64,000 nucleotides of DNA from Chlorokybus atmophyticus (lineage: Eukaryota > Streptophyta > Chlorokybophyceae > Chlorokybales > Chlorokybaceae): NCBI GenBank assembly GCA_009103225.1, contig RHPI01002656.1:19891-83890 (forward strand), given 5' to 3'. The notes under the pieces were generated by a model. It ran no database searches and was not told where the DNA came from. It worked only from the letters and a program-made list of their open reading frames with translations. Of this stretch, positions 35,684-49,810 are shown piece by piece. How positions within the stretch are numbered: position 1 is the first letter of the stretch; every line of letters starts with the position of its first letter. A program made the position numbers and the translations under genes.

Positions 35684-37859
35684 TGCCAAGTCTTACTACG
35701 TACACGCTGCCCGGCGACAAGGAAGACGAGACACCGCCAACACCGACAACACCGGCAATGCCGCCGCCGCTGTCTGCTCAGTGCACCGATTGCTCTGCCT
35801 CTTGACGTCGTCTTAACCTTGCCTATGATGGGCATTATCACTGGTTGCTGATGATCATTAGCAACTCGCGTGATGCCCGGAATGGCGTCATACAGGCTGA
35901 GGCAGCCTCAACCACCATGTCATCTTGACAGAGGACGGTAGTGTCCACGTCACGCGTCAGTGGTGGCAGCAAATATCTCAGTGAAAGGTACGTGCGTCTT
36001 GTTAATAGGTACTACTACAAGCAAGTTGGAACAATTTGTATCCAAAACTTACGCTGCAGAGGACAATGGCTTGGTAATAAAGTGAATCACACATTGTTCA
36101 TGATGCGTCAGTGAGTTTCTCACTTGATATGTTCACGACTTTCCAAGAATCTTGGGTTGAAATTCAAGGAAACATATGTTGATAATGTGTATTGGGAATG
36201 TATGATCAATATAAGCCATATATCGCATAAAATTAGATAGTAAATTATTGTTACATGACTGCATCATGGTCATTGTTCAACACGTTATCCCCCCTTCAAC
36301 AATTTTCTAATAGCACCTTATAGTATGAATATTTTACTTACTTATTTTACTTCAATGACAACCTTATTGTCGCGAGGGTTTAAAACAGTGATTATTCAAT
36401 AGTATCTTTATACTATTTTCATTGTAAAATTTAATGGAATTAAACTAAATGCGTCATAACCTTAATTATCGGTAATCAACATACATAGATGAAATACATG
36501 CATAATGCTTTTGCATGATGTTATCCATGTAATGTATACGACCCATAACATTTGTAAATCTGTGGTGGGTCACACAATAGATTACAGTTTTATACTATAA
36601 TAGTCATTTTAGATCAAAGTCAATAATAATGTACATTACCAATGATAACATGTTTAGGCCTTTTTATATCTACACAATTCTGTGCCATGTTTGCGTGTGC
36701 ATCTTTAACAGGAATTGTGTACACGTGTGCGCGTTTCACAATCTTATAACATCACCTTCGATGAGTCGTAAGTACCTGCATGTATGTATGCCCCCCCCCC
36801 CCCCCCCNNNNNNNNNNNNNNNNNNNNNNNNNNNNCCCCCCCCCCCCCCCCCCCTCTTTCCTCACGCCTCCTCGTTTATAAGCGCACATTTTCATCTTAG
36901 CACCACAACATCTGCTGCAATGAATGTATCAAGTTTTGCGGGCAAACGTGATTCATGATTTGACCACAATTTAGCAAATATTATACCAGTATTAACATGT
37001 TTGCATATACATCCACTTGAAGACTTGTTAGCTGTTGGCGCAGCTTAATCGTCGACCAATCAAGAACGGCGTTGAGCAGTGTGACAGGAGAGGTGCTGAT
37101 CACTTGGATGTTGCCTTGCACTGCCAAGCGTGCTGAGCACAAGCGTAGTGCATCGCTACATAGTAATAACTCTGGATGGAGCTTACACAAACTTGTCATA
37201 ATGACGGTATAAAGAGGCCGCATTGAAGCCCATCTTGACCCTGCCTTACAAAACTGTTGCTTCTGCTGTAGTGCTCGTTGTTGCTTCTGTTTTGGAGGCA
37301 TGTTATGAGTGCTAATATCCTTGCGAATGCATAGAGAGTAATGAATGCATATGTAGTAGACCATGTGTACACATCAACTAGCAGTCAGCGTGTACAGAAA
37401 ATGCGCAACATGTATGCATATGCACGACACATGCAATGGACCAAGTATCATGTCTACGTGATTAATGTCAGCAAAATAGCCTTACAAGCATACATAGGCC
37501 ATAATCAAGGCGAATAACACTACGCCTGATGTCACAGATTCCTATGCTGGAAAACATGACTATCGGATGACAATCTCCCATAAGGAATGTAGCGGCCAAC
37601 ACATGCCCCAACCTGCGCAATGTCAATGTCATGCTTACAAGAATACTTACTGAAAGGCGTTTCAATAAAGGAATGAAGGGCCAACACACACCCCTATATG
37701 TGCATTGTCCACTTCAATGCCATAATTGCTATGTGAGACACATAGATGTGCGTCTAATACTCTAGTCTACAATGTACAAGCCTAGCATGCAAACACATAC
37801 ATATACAGTGACACCAATGTTTGGTGGCACAATGGTTGCGCGCAGCTGCAAGCAGGTTT
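35684..37859. other. Gene-poor AT-rich region with assembly gap
   Basis: The first 300 bp are the upstream flank of peroxiredoxin B. From about 36.0 to 37.8 kb the sequence is AT-rich, without ORFs of recognisable content. Twenty-eight N at 36808-36835 lie between C runs 36791-36807 and 36836-36854. Confidence 0.7.
36791..36854. other. Poly-C flanked assembly gap
   Basis: Seventeen C, 28 N and nineteen C in a row. This is most simply an unresolved C homopolymer or C-rich repeat where the assembly could not set the length. ORFs reading through it as poly-Pro are artefacts. Confidence 0.95.
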
Positions 37860-40675
37860 TCACACAGGTGGGACGGAGCCTTGCAAGGTGAGCATGATGT
37901 AAGCGCAGCAGATGGTAGAAGATACCATTGCCGCCCAAGCGAGAGGTGGAAGCACGCCTTCTGAAGCGGCTATCGGGCAGTGCTGCACGCGCCTACCCCA
38001 CTCTGCCAGCCGCTCCGCTTCAGCTGCGTACACCGCGCGACCCTGTACGAACCAAGAGCAATTTTCACTTGCAATCCTTTTCTACGACCAAACAACGAAA
38101 GCAAGCGTGCGCACCTCATCATCAAACCAACGGCCACGTCTTAGCCATGCTGAAGCAAGTGCTCCAAGGATGCGCGGCGGTGTCAAGTAACGAATGGCAC
38201 TACCGGTGCCCTCTACACTGCGAATGTGCGGCACAAGCACCCTCGCGACTGTCTCCGGCTGACACAAAAGCTCATCAATTGCAAGGTTTTTTGTGCATCG
38301 GCTATGCAAAGCATACCTTGAAAACAACTTTGAACGACATGTGCATCACTCACCTGCTCACAAACAATGTTGAAGAGCTGCTTCTCCAAAGTCGTTGCAC
38401 CCCTGCATAATTGCCAAGTCCAACAATGAGACGCACTCATGGGTGTAGACAGTTGCTTTCGTACAAACAACCCAACATGCATTACCTAAGCAGGAGCTCT
38501 GTGAGTACCATGCCTGGTGACGCAAGATGTACGCCAACTTTGGTTCCCTCTGTCTCGGCAAGCAGAGACTGTTGCAACTGGCGGAGGGCGCATTTCGTCG
38601 CGCCATACGCTGCAAAGCGGCCGGTGGCTTGGCCACCAGAACCGGCGCCCTCCATGTTGAACACGTGACCGCCGTCCGGCTGCTGCTGCATCACCTTGAC
38701 AGCTGTCCGCGTGCATATCAAACTCCCCAGCAAGTTGGTGTTGACAACCTGCGCAGCGCTCACGGAGCTTAAAGGTTGACATAGCAAAATACCGCAATGC
38801 TAACAGGCAAACACGACACATTTCTGAAAGTAGCCAGCAGCAATACAACATGCCGCACTGCACCTGTTCCAGTTCTTTATCAGAATATTCAAGCAGCGGC
38901 TTGGCACCCGGGTTAGTGCCAGCGTTATTGATCTGCAAGGGATATGCCAGTTAGCACCGCTTTGGCAGCATACAGGAACGCCATTAGCCGGCCATGCCAG
39001 GTGAGGTCATGCTAGAGTATTGTCTGCAGACCAGCGTGTGCGTGTGTGTAGCAGACACTCACCCATATATCAATTGAGCCAAACTTTTCTACAGCAAAGT
39101 CAGCCAACTTCTGCACTTGTTCGCCATCCGCGACATCGCATGCCTGACCAATCACCGTGGGGCACTCTGCCTCCCCAAAGGTGCGCCACTCCTGTTGCTC
39201 AGCTTGCAAGCCTCCCACCGTATCGCGCACGGCACTAGCACTGCGTATGGCGAACAGCTGTCAACATACAAGCTGCAAGCATAGACAATATGCTAGTATA
39301 CCTGCGGGAGGCAATGACAACATTATCTCCACGCCTCAGGAACTCTCGCGCCAAAGCTTTGCCAAGACCACGCGTGCTGTTGCCAATGGTGCCAGTCAGC
39401 ACTTGTCTTACCATACCACACATGCAACCGCACGAAACAGACCTTCCCGTGATGACAATGTTCTTGGGCACAACCTTGATGCGCTGCTCTCTCACATGCG
39501 TGCCCACAGTGATGCCAGCCAATGCGCCCGACCACCAGCCAGCCACCAAGGCAGAGTGGGTGTACGTTGACTGTCCTGTGCAACAGCAGATGTGCGATCA
39601 AATGGACATACCAACAGAGTCCTTTGAGCTGAAACAGCTGTGCTTACCATTGCAGAGCATCAGCCCAATGCCCACAATACCCCCGGTTGCCAGTAGCAAC
39701 ACGCACAAGTGCCGCAAGCGCCTTTTCCTCTCGCGAACCCTCCAGTCCCGCTGCACACACACGACACAGCATACACTGCTTTCATCACCGCAAGATGAGA
39801 TGTCTGCTACGCACAATCAAAGACTGGCAACGCACATTGCTAACATCCTCTGCTTGCTCGATTGCGACGGCATCCAGGAGCCGATCGACAGCTGTGTAAG
39901 CATCCGACAGGTCCGTCTCTGAGATAACAGCAGCCTGATCGTCATCCTGACTGTCTTTAATGATATAGGCCGCCTCACGGCCGTCGTTATGGTTGTCAGG
40001 GTTGATGTCTTTTGAAGGCTGCTTCCGAGGTGGGCTGGCAACGCACCGCGTGATCTGCGTCATTACAAATGAGTGCCAGCATGCAAAGCTTGAAGTGTTT
40101 GACCCGTGCCTTTGCACAACTTGGTAAGGGAATCGAGGTGAAGAATAGTATTGTACACCACGTCAAACCAGCATGTGGGGATCACAGGACAGCACAATGC
40201 AACGTGTGAAAGCCTCGACGTTGAATGTCAGCCTAGTACCGCTTGGCGCGTGTGCACATACAACCAACTGTATAGCAGGTTGTCACGCATTAGCATGCAG
40301 CCAAGCACAGGGACCACTCAAGGCATCCCAGGTTGCAAGCACACGGAGTGGTCGCATTTGCCTCACCAATTGCAAGACAATAACGTTCTTTTCAGTGTAC
40401 GCGACAACGTTCTTGCAAAGCTAATGGGACCAACAGAGCAATGCTCGGCTGCATGTCACGGCATCGAGCTTTGAGCTTACCAGGCGGCGGCCGCAGGCAG
40501 ACTTCCTGCTTGTGCGCTGACTCCGCACAGCTCTGAGCACTTGCAGCCGCAACTTAGAGGCGTGTACAGCTGGCCGAGCGGGAGACAGCCAGCTGGAGTG
40601 TGTGCAGGCAGATGGCTGCGGGCAGGCCCGAGGCAGCGAGCCCACAACAGCGACCTTGCAGACAGCAGCAGCCAT
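37860..40675 (-). CDS. NYC1: Chlorophyll b reductase, NYC1 type
   Basis: Exons in plus coordinates: 37860-38042 (TGA), 38115-38258, 38354-38402, 38486-38748, 38864-38932, 39063-39240, 39302-39376, 39443-39575, 39648-39750, 39836-40054, 40481-40675; 536 residues, phases consistent. It converts chlorophyll b to 7-hydroxymethyl chlorophyll a, the first step of chlorophyll b breakdown and LHC turnover in thylakoids. The N terminus is transit-like (MAAAVCKV, then a basic/Ser-rich stretch). Predicted membrane segments are LCVLLLATGGIVGIGLMLC and ALVAGWWSGALAGITVG, with a possible C-terminal one. The SDR core has the NAD(P) motif VITGSTRGLGKALA, INNAGTNPG, VNTNLLGSLICTR and catalytic YGATKCALR. The family-specific end is PRILGALASAWLRRGRWFDD. 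The membrane segments favour NYC1 over soluble NOL. The gene is head to head with IDI. Confidence 0.95.
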
Positions 40676-41613
40676 GTTGCACACAACAGGTGCTCCTCTC
40701 CTCGGACAAGCGTTGCAAGCACGCCCGCAAGCTCAAAAGCAACGCAATTGCAACGACAGCAATGCTGCGTCAAGCTGTGCTGTGGGCACTAGCTCGCCAT
40801 GCCAGCAGCCAGAATCTTTTCTCCACGAGGTCGTCAGCCGCCTCCGCTGCACCACATTCGCCGATGTGAACAAGGTTCACACCTGCCACAACCAGGCCGG
40901 AAAATTCAAGCACTTTGTAGGCGCCGGACCAGGCCAGACCAAACCAGGCCAGTATGCGGTACACTCTACCAGACTTCGGCCACACCTTAGTTCACAGTTG
41001 TGAATCGGCCGTCCTGCGTTTGATTCACTGGGAGTGGCATCGGTGATTCACTGATTCACTGACGGTGGAGTCCTAGTCACGGCGTAGTCACATGTGACTG
41101 GACCTGACCACTAACGAACTGACACCAACCGCCGAGTCACACATCTCGTTATCGATTTACATACAATAGCGGCAATGTGAAAGGGGCGTCACGCCCCGGG
41201 CATGTCCACCGGCCAATGTGTACATTCATTACTGCTGCATGAGGTATCAGCATCAAGTGAAACGGCAGTTGCTGAACATCGCAGTTAGCCGCTGCCGATA
41301 AACGGCGGGCGGCGACCTTTCGCCCTTTTCTGTGCGCCATGCTGGCGGCAAAGTGACGCTGGCTGTGATGTCGCCACGTCAGAAACGAGGAGGCGCGGGT
41401 AAGGCTGAAACACACTCGGCGGACACGCTGAGACAAGCTCCGGATACGATAAGCACTATCGCCAACGCTCCATACATGCATACTGTTTTACACGGTTGCA
41501 CACAGTGGGACACGCTTGAGCTAAGCTCAACAAGTTGTCAACAGCCCTAACCCTAGCCTTCGACAACAGACCTAACCCTAGCCTTCGCTCTAGTGGTGGC
41601 GCCTTGTGCGGCC
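40676..41613. promoter_or_regulatory. Divergent promoter region NYC1 / IDI
   Basis: Region between two head-to-head start codons. It contains CCAGGCC-type motifs at about 40925-40955, resembling those upstream of the MORN-filamin gene, and two telomere-like CCTAACCCTAGCCTTCG copies at 41545-41562 and 41571-41587 just before the IDI ATG. Function is inferred from position only. Confidence 0.45.
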
Positions 41614-43411
<1,798 letters not shown>

Positions 43412-43565
43412 CACCAGCAAAGTTCAATCGTGTGCACGCCCTCTTTTCCTATTTATTTGTGTGGTCAACGACCACCAACTCCTCCCAACTGCCTTTTGCT
43501 TCGCAAGGTCACCTATTGCGACCTGCGCTCCTGTATTCAATCACTCCCATTCACTGCAAGACATC

Positions 43566-44183
43566 ATGTTGCGTGCCTCTATTGATGTACTACTGCAGTG
43601 GGCCGAGAGCAGCAGAATTGTGTGGGAGCGCTTGCACGCTCCGCCAGCCAACCTGCATGCCATTCAAGGTGCATCAGGGCGGCTCAAGGGTCTTGTAACT
43701 TTATTGCTGTTCTCTTATTCAACCAGGATGCACATTCTGTGGAGAAGCTGGCAAACTCTTATGTATCTCAGTTGGTCTGAGCACATTTTGTGCACTATTT
43801 TCCTTCTGTGTTCTTTATCGGTACTCTTCAGGTTAGGGCGTGCCTGTCAGCTGTCCTAGTGCGCGCAACTGCGATGTGATGCTATGCAAGTGCAAACATC
43901 ATTGACTCTGGACTGCGTTGCTGTACTCTAGAGATTGGGGTACACGGACATGAGCCTTGTTGATGTCTTGGAAACTGCTGCACGCGTGTCACATCAATTT
44001 TCTTGGCATAGCCTGTCCATAAGGGTGTCTCAGTGCGTCAACAGTGACCCTTATTGCACGAACAGCATGCAATAGCAGGATCAGAGTAACATCAATATAT
44101 ATGAAGCTTGTTGACATGTTATCAAAGAGTACTATCCAAATAGCGAGGGACTACCAAGCTTTGCATGGTTATTCGAGCAATGA
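43566..44183 (+). CDS. Small unknown protein (predicted helical)
   Basis: Proposed exons: 43566-43694, 43727-43774, 43832-43858, 43932-43985, 44130-44183 (TGA); 103 residues, every junction phase 0. I do not recognise it. The protein begins MLRASIDVLLQWAESSR, continues WERLHAPPANLHAIQG, DAHSVEKLANSYVSQL and RLGYTDMSLVDVLETAAR, and ends NSEGLPSFAWLFEQ. It reads as amphipathic helices, perhaps a small subunit of a complex. Support is the coding-like sequence and consistent phases; donors at 43695 and 43986 are weak, so exon limits may shift. It lies in the gap between IDI and the convergent FAH gene. Confidence 0.42.
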
Positions 44184-44242
44184 TGTCTGTACGCTCTGAG
44201 GTTGTTCGATGCTGTACGTGAGATGGCACGCCAGCGAAGAAT

Positions 44243-44268
44243 TGAATGGAAATGGAAATGGAAATGAA
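44243..44268. repeat. GGAAAT short tandem repeat
   Basis: About four GGAAAT units in a row, in the intergenic space downstream of FAH. Confidence 0.75.
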
Positions 44269-44634
44269 AACGACAACGAAATAATGAAACGAACAATTAT
44301 TGCGTGTTGGATGTAGCCAGCCAGTGGCAGTAAAAACCGAGTTTACAATTCGAAGTTGTCAACCATACATGCATCGCGGTTTCAGCAAGGCCTGCTTCAC
44401 TGCCAGCCAAGGCCAGTTTGCATTGGAGGCAATCCAAGTCATTGGCGACGACTCTACTGGTTGATCCCTCTGAGTGCTCTGCAGTTACTGCATGGCAGTG
44501 CTGCAGTTTTGCAGGTGCTGTACAAGTGACTCCACGGGGCACAGTGAAGTGCCTCATGCCGCATTCATATCCCTGTGCATCAAATTGCATTGCAAGGAGG
44601 GTGCACCTACAACAGCACAAGTGACATATGGTTG

Positions 44635-46419
44635 TCACACCCTGGCGGGTAGTATCCTGCCGCGACATTCCCCAAACCCAATACGGTACCCTTCACCTTG
44701 GCACCATCCTCTGAAAATGACACAATCCTCGTCCTGGAGAAACTTGCGTTGCATCCCGTCCGGAAGCGACAGAGGTTTGGTTCCCTTCCACGTGAGCTCC
44801 AGCATGCAAGCCAATGAGTCCGCTGTTGGACCTAATAACAAAGCAGGAGATAATGGTTGGTTGGATGTCCAATGGCTGTGACTTTAGCAACAACAACTGT
44901 GCACTCACACCACGCACAGTTGCTCGCGAAGCGTGCATGCACCCACCTTGCTAAACGTGTGCAAGCGCAAGCGCACACACACGCTGACACGCACACACGC
45001 CTACATGCACACACACGCCCACACCTGAGATGGTTCCAGTGCCCAGCAGATCCCCAGCGCGCATTGCGGTGCCATTGCAAGTTTGATGCGCGAGCATCTG
45101 CGCCATGCTCCAGTAGAGGTTGTTGAAGTTGGTGGAGGTAATGCGCGCGGGCTCCGTCATGGACGGGCTCTGCAGGTGTGCTTCTAGGTGGATATCGAAC
45201 CCGCTGGGCTGCCTGGTCCGCAGGTACGGCAGAGGCTCGGGGTCCTGCGAGGGTCCCGCCACACGGAAGGGCTCGAGCGCATCCATCGTGACCACCCACG
45301 GGCTGATGGATGTGGCAAAGGATTTGCCAAGGAATGGACCCAGCGGCACGTACTCCCACTTCTGAATGTCGCGCGCGCTCCAGTCGTTCAGCAGCACCAA
45401 CCCGAAGATGCTGTCTTCGGCCTCCTCGGTGCTTAACGTCTCGCCGTGGTTCGTGCTTCGGCCCATAAAGAAACCCATCTCCAACTCGAAGTCGAGCAGC
45501 CGCGAAGGGCCGAAGGTCGGCTTATCAGCATCATCAGCCTTGTTCTGTGCAAGGAGAGTGCACACAGGCATCGGTAAATGTATGCACAACCTTCTAAAGC
45601 TGATGTGAACATAGCAAAAAGTGTGTTGTACCTATGGTATATGTGCATGGTACACGCAAATGCAGATAGTGAATTGCCCAACCTGGCCGCAAGGGCGTAT
45701 GATATTTGTACCAGAGGGGAAGACTGTCCCGGCTCGACCATGGTATGCAACAGGCATGTGAAGCCAGTTGGGGTTCAGGGCGTTCTCAGGGCTGCGGAAC
45801 ATAGAGCCGCAGTTTGTTGCATGGTGCTTTGATACATAAAAGTCAGTGAAGTCGCCAATCTCAACCGGAAGCTGCATGTTAACTTCTGCCATGGGAATCA
45901 ACGCCTTCTGCCGAACCTGCATTGAGCAGAAACGAGTAGTAGTTTGTGCTTCCCAACAGATGCACACACGCACTCACCCATCCACACACATGCCTACAGC
46001 CATAATCAAACGTGCAAACAAGTATACACATGCACGCAAGCGCATACACGCCCACGCATGCGTTGTTGCAAATTCCATACCTCCTGGTTGTCCCTTAGCT
46101 CTGGATTGCCGGAGTTGAGCAACAACGCAATGCGTGTCCTCGCTTCACTCCATGCTCGTCGGCCAAGTGTCATGAACGCATTGAGTGAAGGCGACGCAAA
46201 CACGTCACGGTCCTTCAATGTTGGACATGGGTCAAAAAAGCCATGTGAGTGCAGTGCAGCGAGGTCAAGCACGTAATTGCCAATCGCCACGCCGACGGAC
46301 GGCGCGTGACCGTTGTGGATACGCTTGAACACGCCATAAGGCAGGTTCTGGATTGGAAAGTCGCTGTCGGGTCCCACCTCAACCCACGAATGCAGCAGAG
46401 TGTCTGTTGTACTTTCCAT
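44635..46419 (-). CDS. FAH: Fumarylacetoacetase
   Basis: Exons in plus coordinates: 44635-44831 (TGA), 45025-45544, 45683-45916, 46081-46419; 429 residues, normal length. It catalyses the last step of tyrosine/phenylalanine breakdown: fumarylacetoacetate to fumarate plus acetoacetate. The start is [15 protein letters not shown]. The N-terminal SH3-like part has [12 protein letters not shown]. Catalytic and metal site residues are in [62 protein letters not shown] and [10 protein letters not shown]. The C-terminal half has [11 protein letters not shown] and [13 protein letters not shown]. No targeting sequence is seen, so it is probably cytosolic. Introns 44832-45024 and 45917-46080 carry TG-rich tracts on the sense strand. 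A (CA)36 repeat lies 60 bp upstream of the ATG. The gene is head to head with the HDAC gene. Confidence 0.96.
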
Positions 46420-46476
46420 TCTGTTTGTTTGGGCCTGGAAGCAAACCAACCTTAGTAGCATTCGCACTATCTGCAC

Positions 46477-46478
<2 letters not shown>

Positions 46479-46550
<72 letters not shown>
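46479..46550. repeat. (CA)36 dinucleotide repeat
   Basis: Pure CA run of 72 bases, in the 5' flank of FAH, 60 bp from its start codon. Being alternating purine-pyrimidine, it can adopt Z-DNA. Its length is likely polymorphic. Confidence 0.97.
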
Positions 46551-46553
<3 letters not shown>

Positions 46554-47269
46554 GGTTTCAAAGCCATGGCACAGCAATGCCTTGTTCGCTGTCATGCTTG
46601 ATTGTCTACACAAACAGTTAATGACAGCTATGCCAGCTGTCAACGTTGCTTGGGATGACCCCTTGCCACCGAACTGTTCGCGTGCAACCTCAACATTTCC
46701 AGAATAAGAGAGCATGCAGTGTGACGGTAAGGGGCAAACAACGACAGCAAACTTCTGTGTCCAGGCACACTTGCTTGAACAACCAGATGCGGAGTGCAAC
46801 AGCACTCAATTGCAAACGACAAAGTGGTGCCCTCCAAGTTGCCATTGGAACATTAGCTACAACATAATGGCATCTGAAACAACATCAACCAACGAAGCAA
46901 GAAACGAAAGACTGTAAAGAAAGTCAGAAAGAAAGAAACTACAGATGTGCTAGCGTGGCCTACTGGCCAGTCAGTCCATTGCGACCAAAGTCCATCAAGC
47001 AACAGACAAGCAGCACAAGAAGAGCACACAGCAAGAACACATAGATTAACAGGACGACCGTCAACTGGAACCAGCGCAAAGAACAGCGCCAAAACCACCT
47101 CGCCGCTCCCACCTTGAAGCTTGGATTGCGACACTAAGTGCAAATCTCTCTCAAGCTCGCAAGCTGTGCCTGCAGGAGCGGAAAAGCTGACAACAGCCAC
47201 ACGCCTTGCAAAGCGTCGGCACCACCGCCGCCACTGCACATTTCCACTCGCTGCGTTGCTTGCTGTACA

Positions 47270-47307
47270 CAACCATGCTGATGTCAGCTGCCACATCAGC
47301 ATGGTTG
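47270..47307. repeat. Perfect 15-bp hairpin across HDAC start codon
   Basis: Arms 47270-47284 and 47293-47307 are exact reverse complements with an 8-base loop. The proposed ATG at 47275 and the next in-frame ATG (47281) are both in the left arm. Confidence 0.9.
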
Positions 47308-49724
47308 TTGGTGCAGCCAGTGGCGGCAATGGTGCCGGCAGCTGGTACAGCGGCGGTGTGCGCATGGGCGGCGTTGTCGTCGTCCCGCCCGGTGCAAGCG
47401 CTGTCACGGAGAAGCCGTCCGCTGCTCAGCCGCGCTGTTGCCCGCAGACAAGGTGATCGTCTACCCCAAACTGTGCATGCAGAGTGTTTGAGAGTTCGGG
47501 CTTGTTGCTTCAGCTGAGGTAAGCTGAGCTAAGTCAAGCTTGACTAAGATGAGCCCAGCCAAGCTCCATTCAGCTAGCTGAGTGAAGCTTGGCTAATCTC
47601 AGCTCAGCTATGGTAAGCTTTCAAGTTTACAGCTTTGCTAACTTGAGAGCTTGCAAGCGCGCCTTCCGTGATGCGCTGAACCAACCTTTGAAGCCTGTGT
47701 GGTGGTTGATGTGAGGTGTAGTTAAGCTGAATGACATTGCATGCAGTGAGATGTTGCGCTGGCGACGCAGCTTCCGCGGCAGCAGCACCCGCGCGGCAGC
47801 AGCACAGCACGAAGGATCTGGCTGCTGCTAAGGTTCTGTACGCTTCCGCGCCAGCATTGGGACACAACCAGGCAAGGAACATGATACCACATGCATTCCT
47901 TGTTGTGTTGCCAAGTCTCCTCGTTGCTCGCACGCTGAGCAGCATTGAGACAAAGCAAATTCACTCAAGAGCACTCGCTGCAAACGGGAGGCACAATGTT
48001 GAGGAACATGAAACATCAGAACATTGACGACCCGCAGTATTCTTCTTATGCTGCCTAGGCACAAGCACTTACTATCATCCATGCTTGCAGCCAGGCCATC
48101 CAGAGAATGCGGCGCGGGTGCCATCTATCCTGACTGCGCTGCAGAAGGCTAGAGTCACACCTCAGGTTGCAACAACAACTAGTTAGTTCTGAACATTGCT
48201 GGTCCATGTTTATTGATGGTTATGTCTTGAAGTCTTGAACGTGCATATTGTTGACTAGGTGTAAGCAGGATAGGCCCGGGCAAGTCCTCCAGCTTGAGGG
48301 CTTCCGGCACGCGACACCTGCAGAGGTCTCCGCTGTGCACAGTTCCAAGTATGTTTCCGGACTTGAGAAGGTGCCAAAAAGTGCTTCAGTTAAACCGTGT
48401 GATGCAATTCGTCATAGTTTTGACGCCTGCTTTTGTGGTTAGTTCATGCGCCAAGCACCATCCATTCTGGAAAGTGGCGGGCCAACATATGCAACAGAGT
48501 CGGTAATGCCTGTTGCATTCAAGTTGGTTGTGTTGTATGACAGCGCGATGTCTCATGTACAGTCTACTAAAGCTTACACCATGTGAGTGCAGACATACGA
48601 CTCAGCAATGCTGGCAGCCGGCGCTGGCATTGCCCTGGTGGATGCAGTTGTAGCCGCCGAAAGGATATCAACCGGCCCAGCTCCTGCAGGTGAGTGCATT
48701 GCCGTCTGCAACCACATCGTGCATGTTGCCTTACTGTCCGCAAGTGCTGTAGCACAACTGGACTGTTGCTAGGCTTTGCGCTGGTACGTCCTCCCGGCCA
48801 TCATGCAGTCCCGACCGGCCCGATGGGCTTCTGCGTGTTTGGGAGTGTCTCTGTTGCTGCCCGCTACGCTCAGAACCGGCACAACCTGCGTCGTGTGATG
48901 ATTATAGACTTTGATGTACACCATGGCAATGGCACCCAGGTACTTAATGGCAGAGTTTGAACACTTGACAGTATGAGGACTCTGCACTGACACTTTGCAT
49001 GCGCAGGACATCTTTTACGATGACCCAGACGTTCTGTTTCTATCAAGTCATCAGTCCGGCTCATACCCGGGGACGGGAAGTGTCAATGAGGTTGGCAGCG
49101 GCAAGGGGGAAGGCTCAACGGTAAGGGTTTCCCCAATGGATGTGCGTGCAGTTGAGAATGCACATCTCAGCCAAGTGATGCTGTGGCCTGACCACTGTGC
49201 GCAGATTAACATTCCTTTGCCTGGTGGTGCTGGAGATATTGCTGCTGCAGAGTTAATCGCTCAGGTCATTTCACCGGCAGCGTACAGGTTCAAACCAGAC
49301 ATCATATTGGTATCAGCTGGGTAAGTGTTGCAGTTGTGCTTTCGTCCCAAGTAGCAGTGCGTCGTGTGGGTGTCATACTTAGCCAAGTAGAGCGCTGATA
49401 AGCTTACTCACCACTAACTACCTCAGGTACGATGCGCATTTCATGGATCCGCTGGCGGGACTGCAGTTCAAGACCTCAACATACCACAGGCTCTTGCGCA
49501 GTATCAAGACGTTGGCCAACGACCTGTGCGGGGGCAAGTGCATAAGTTTCCTCGAAGGGGGATACAACCTTCAGGCGTTATCCGAGAGTGTGTTGGACAG
49601 CTTTCTAGCTGTGCTTGGTGAGCCGAGCATTGACGCCGTCAACCCGCGGCACTTGCGAGACGAGCCTTTGGAGAAGGTGAAGTCTGTGCTGCAAACAGTG
49701 CGCGCTATCCATAGTTTGCAGTAG
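47275..49724 (+). CDS. HDA14-type class II histone deacetylase family protein
   Basis: Exons: 47275-47452, 47771-47871, 48091-48165, 48266-48370, 48443-48502, 48593-48689, 48773-48939, 49007-49120, 49205-49320, 49427-49724 (TAG); 436 residues, phases consistent. It is a zinc-dependent lysine deacetylase; the plant HDA14 subclass acts in plastids and on non-histone proteins. The N terminus is Ala/Ser/Arg-rich and looks like a plastid transit peptide. Core motifs: [42 protein letters not shown] (His-His active site), [17 protein letters not shown] (Asp and His zinc ligands), [30 protein letters not shown] (third ligand) and [15 protein letters not shown]. Intron 47872-48090 has a GC donor. The start codon lies in a perfect hairpin. 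Confidence 0.94.
47511..47640. repeat. AGCT-rich low-complexity tract in HDAC intron 1
   Basis: A tract built from diverged gctaagctgag/agcttggct words on both strands, inside intron 47453-47770. It can fold back on itself in many ways. No coding sense. Confidence 0.7.
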
Positions 49725-49788
49725 TCGCGTCACAGTCTAGTGTTGTATACAAGCTTGTTAACCATGTTCATATGTCCTGTTGCTGTTT

Positions 49789-49810
49789 TCTCTCTCTCTC
49801 TCTCTCTCTC
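49789..49810. repeat. (TC)11 dinucleotide repeat
   Basis: Pure TC run in the 3' flank of the HDAC gene. Confidence 0.95.

Noticed and set aside
36629-36958. ORF encoding poly-Pro across the gap.
   Set aside because: It reads through poly-C and N positions; no flanking protein motif supports it.
41545-41587. CCCTAACCCTAG words as a chromosome end.
   Set aside because: Only two short copies, inside a region with genes on both sides; they are better read as promoter words or an interstitial remnant.
46379-46621. ORFs of poly-Thr-His or poly-Val-Cys on both strands.
   Set aside because: They are translations of the (CA)36 repeat in the FAH upstream flank.
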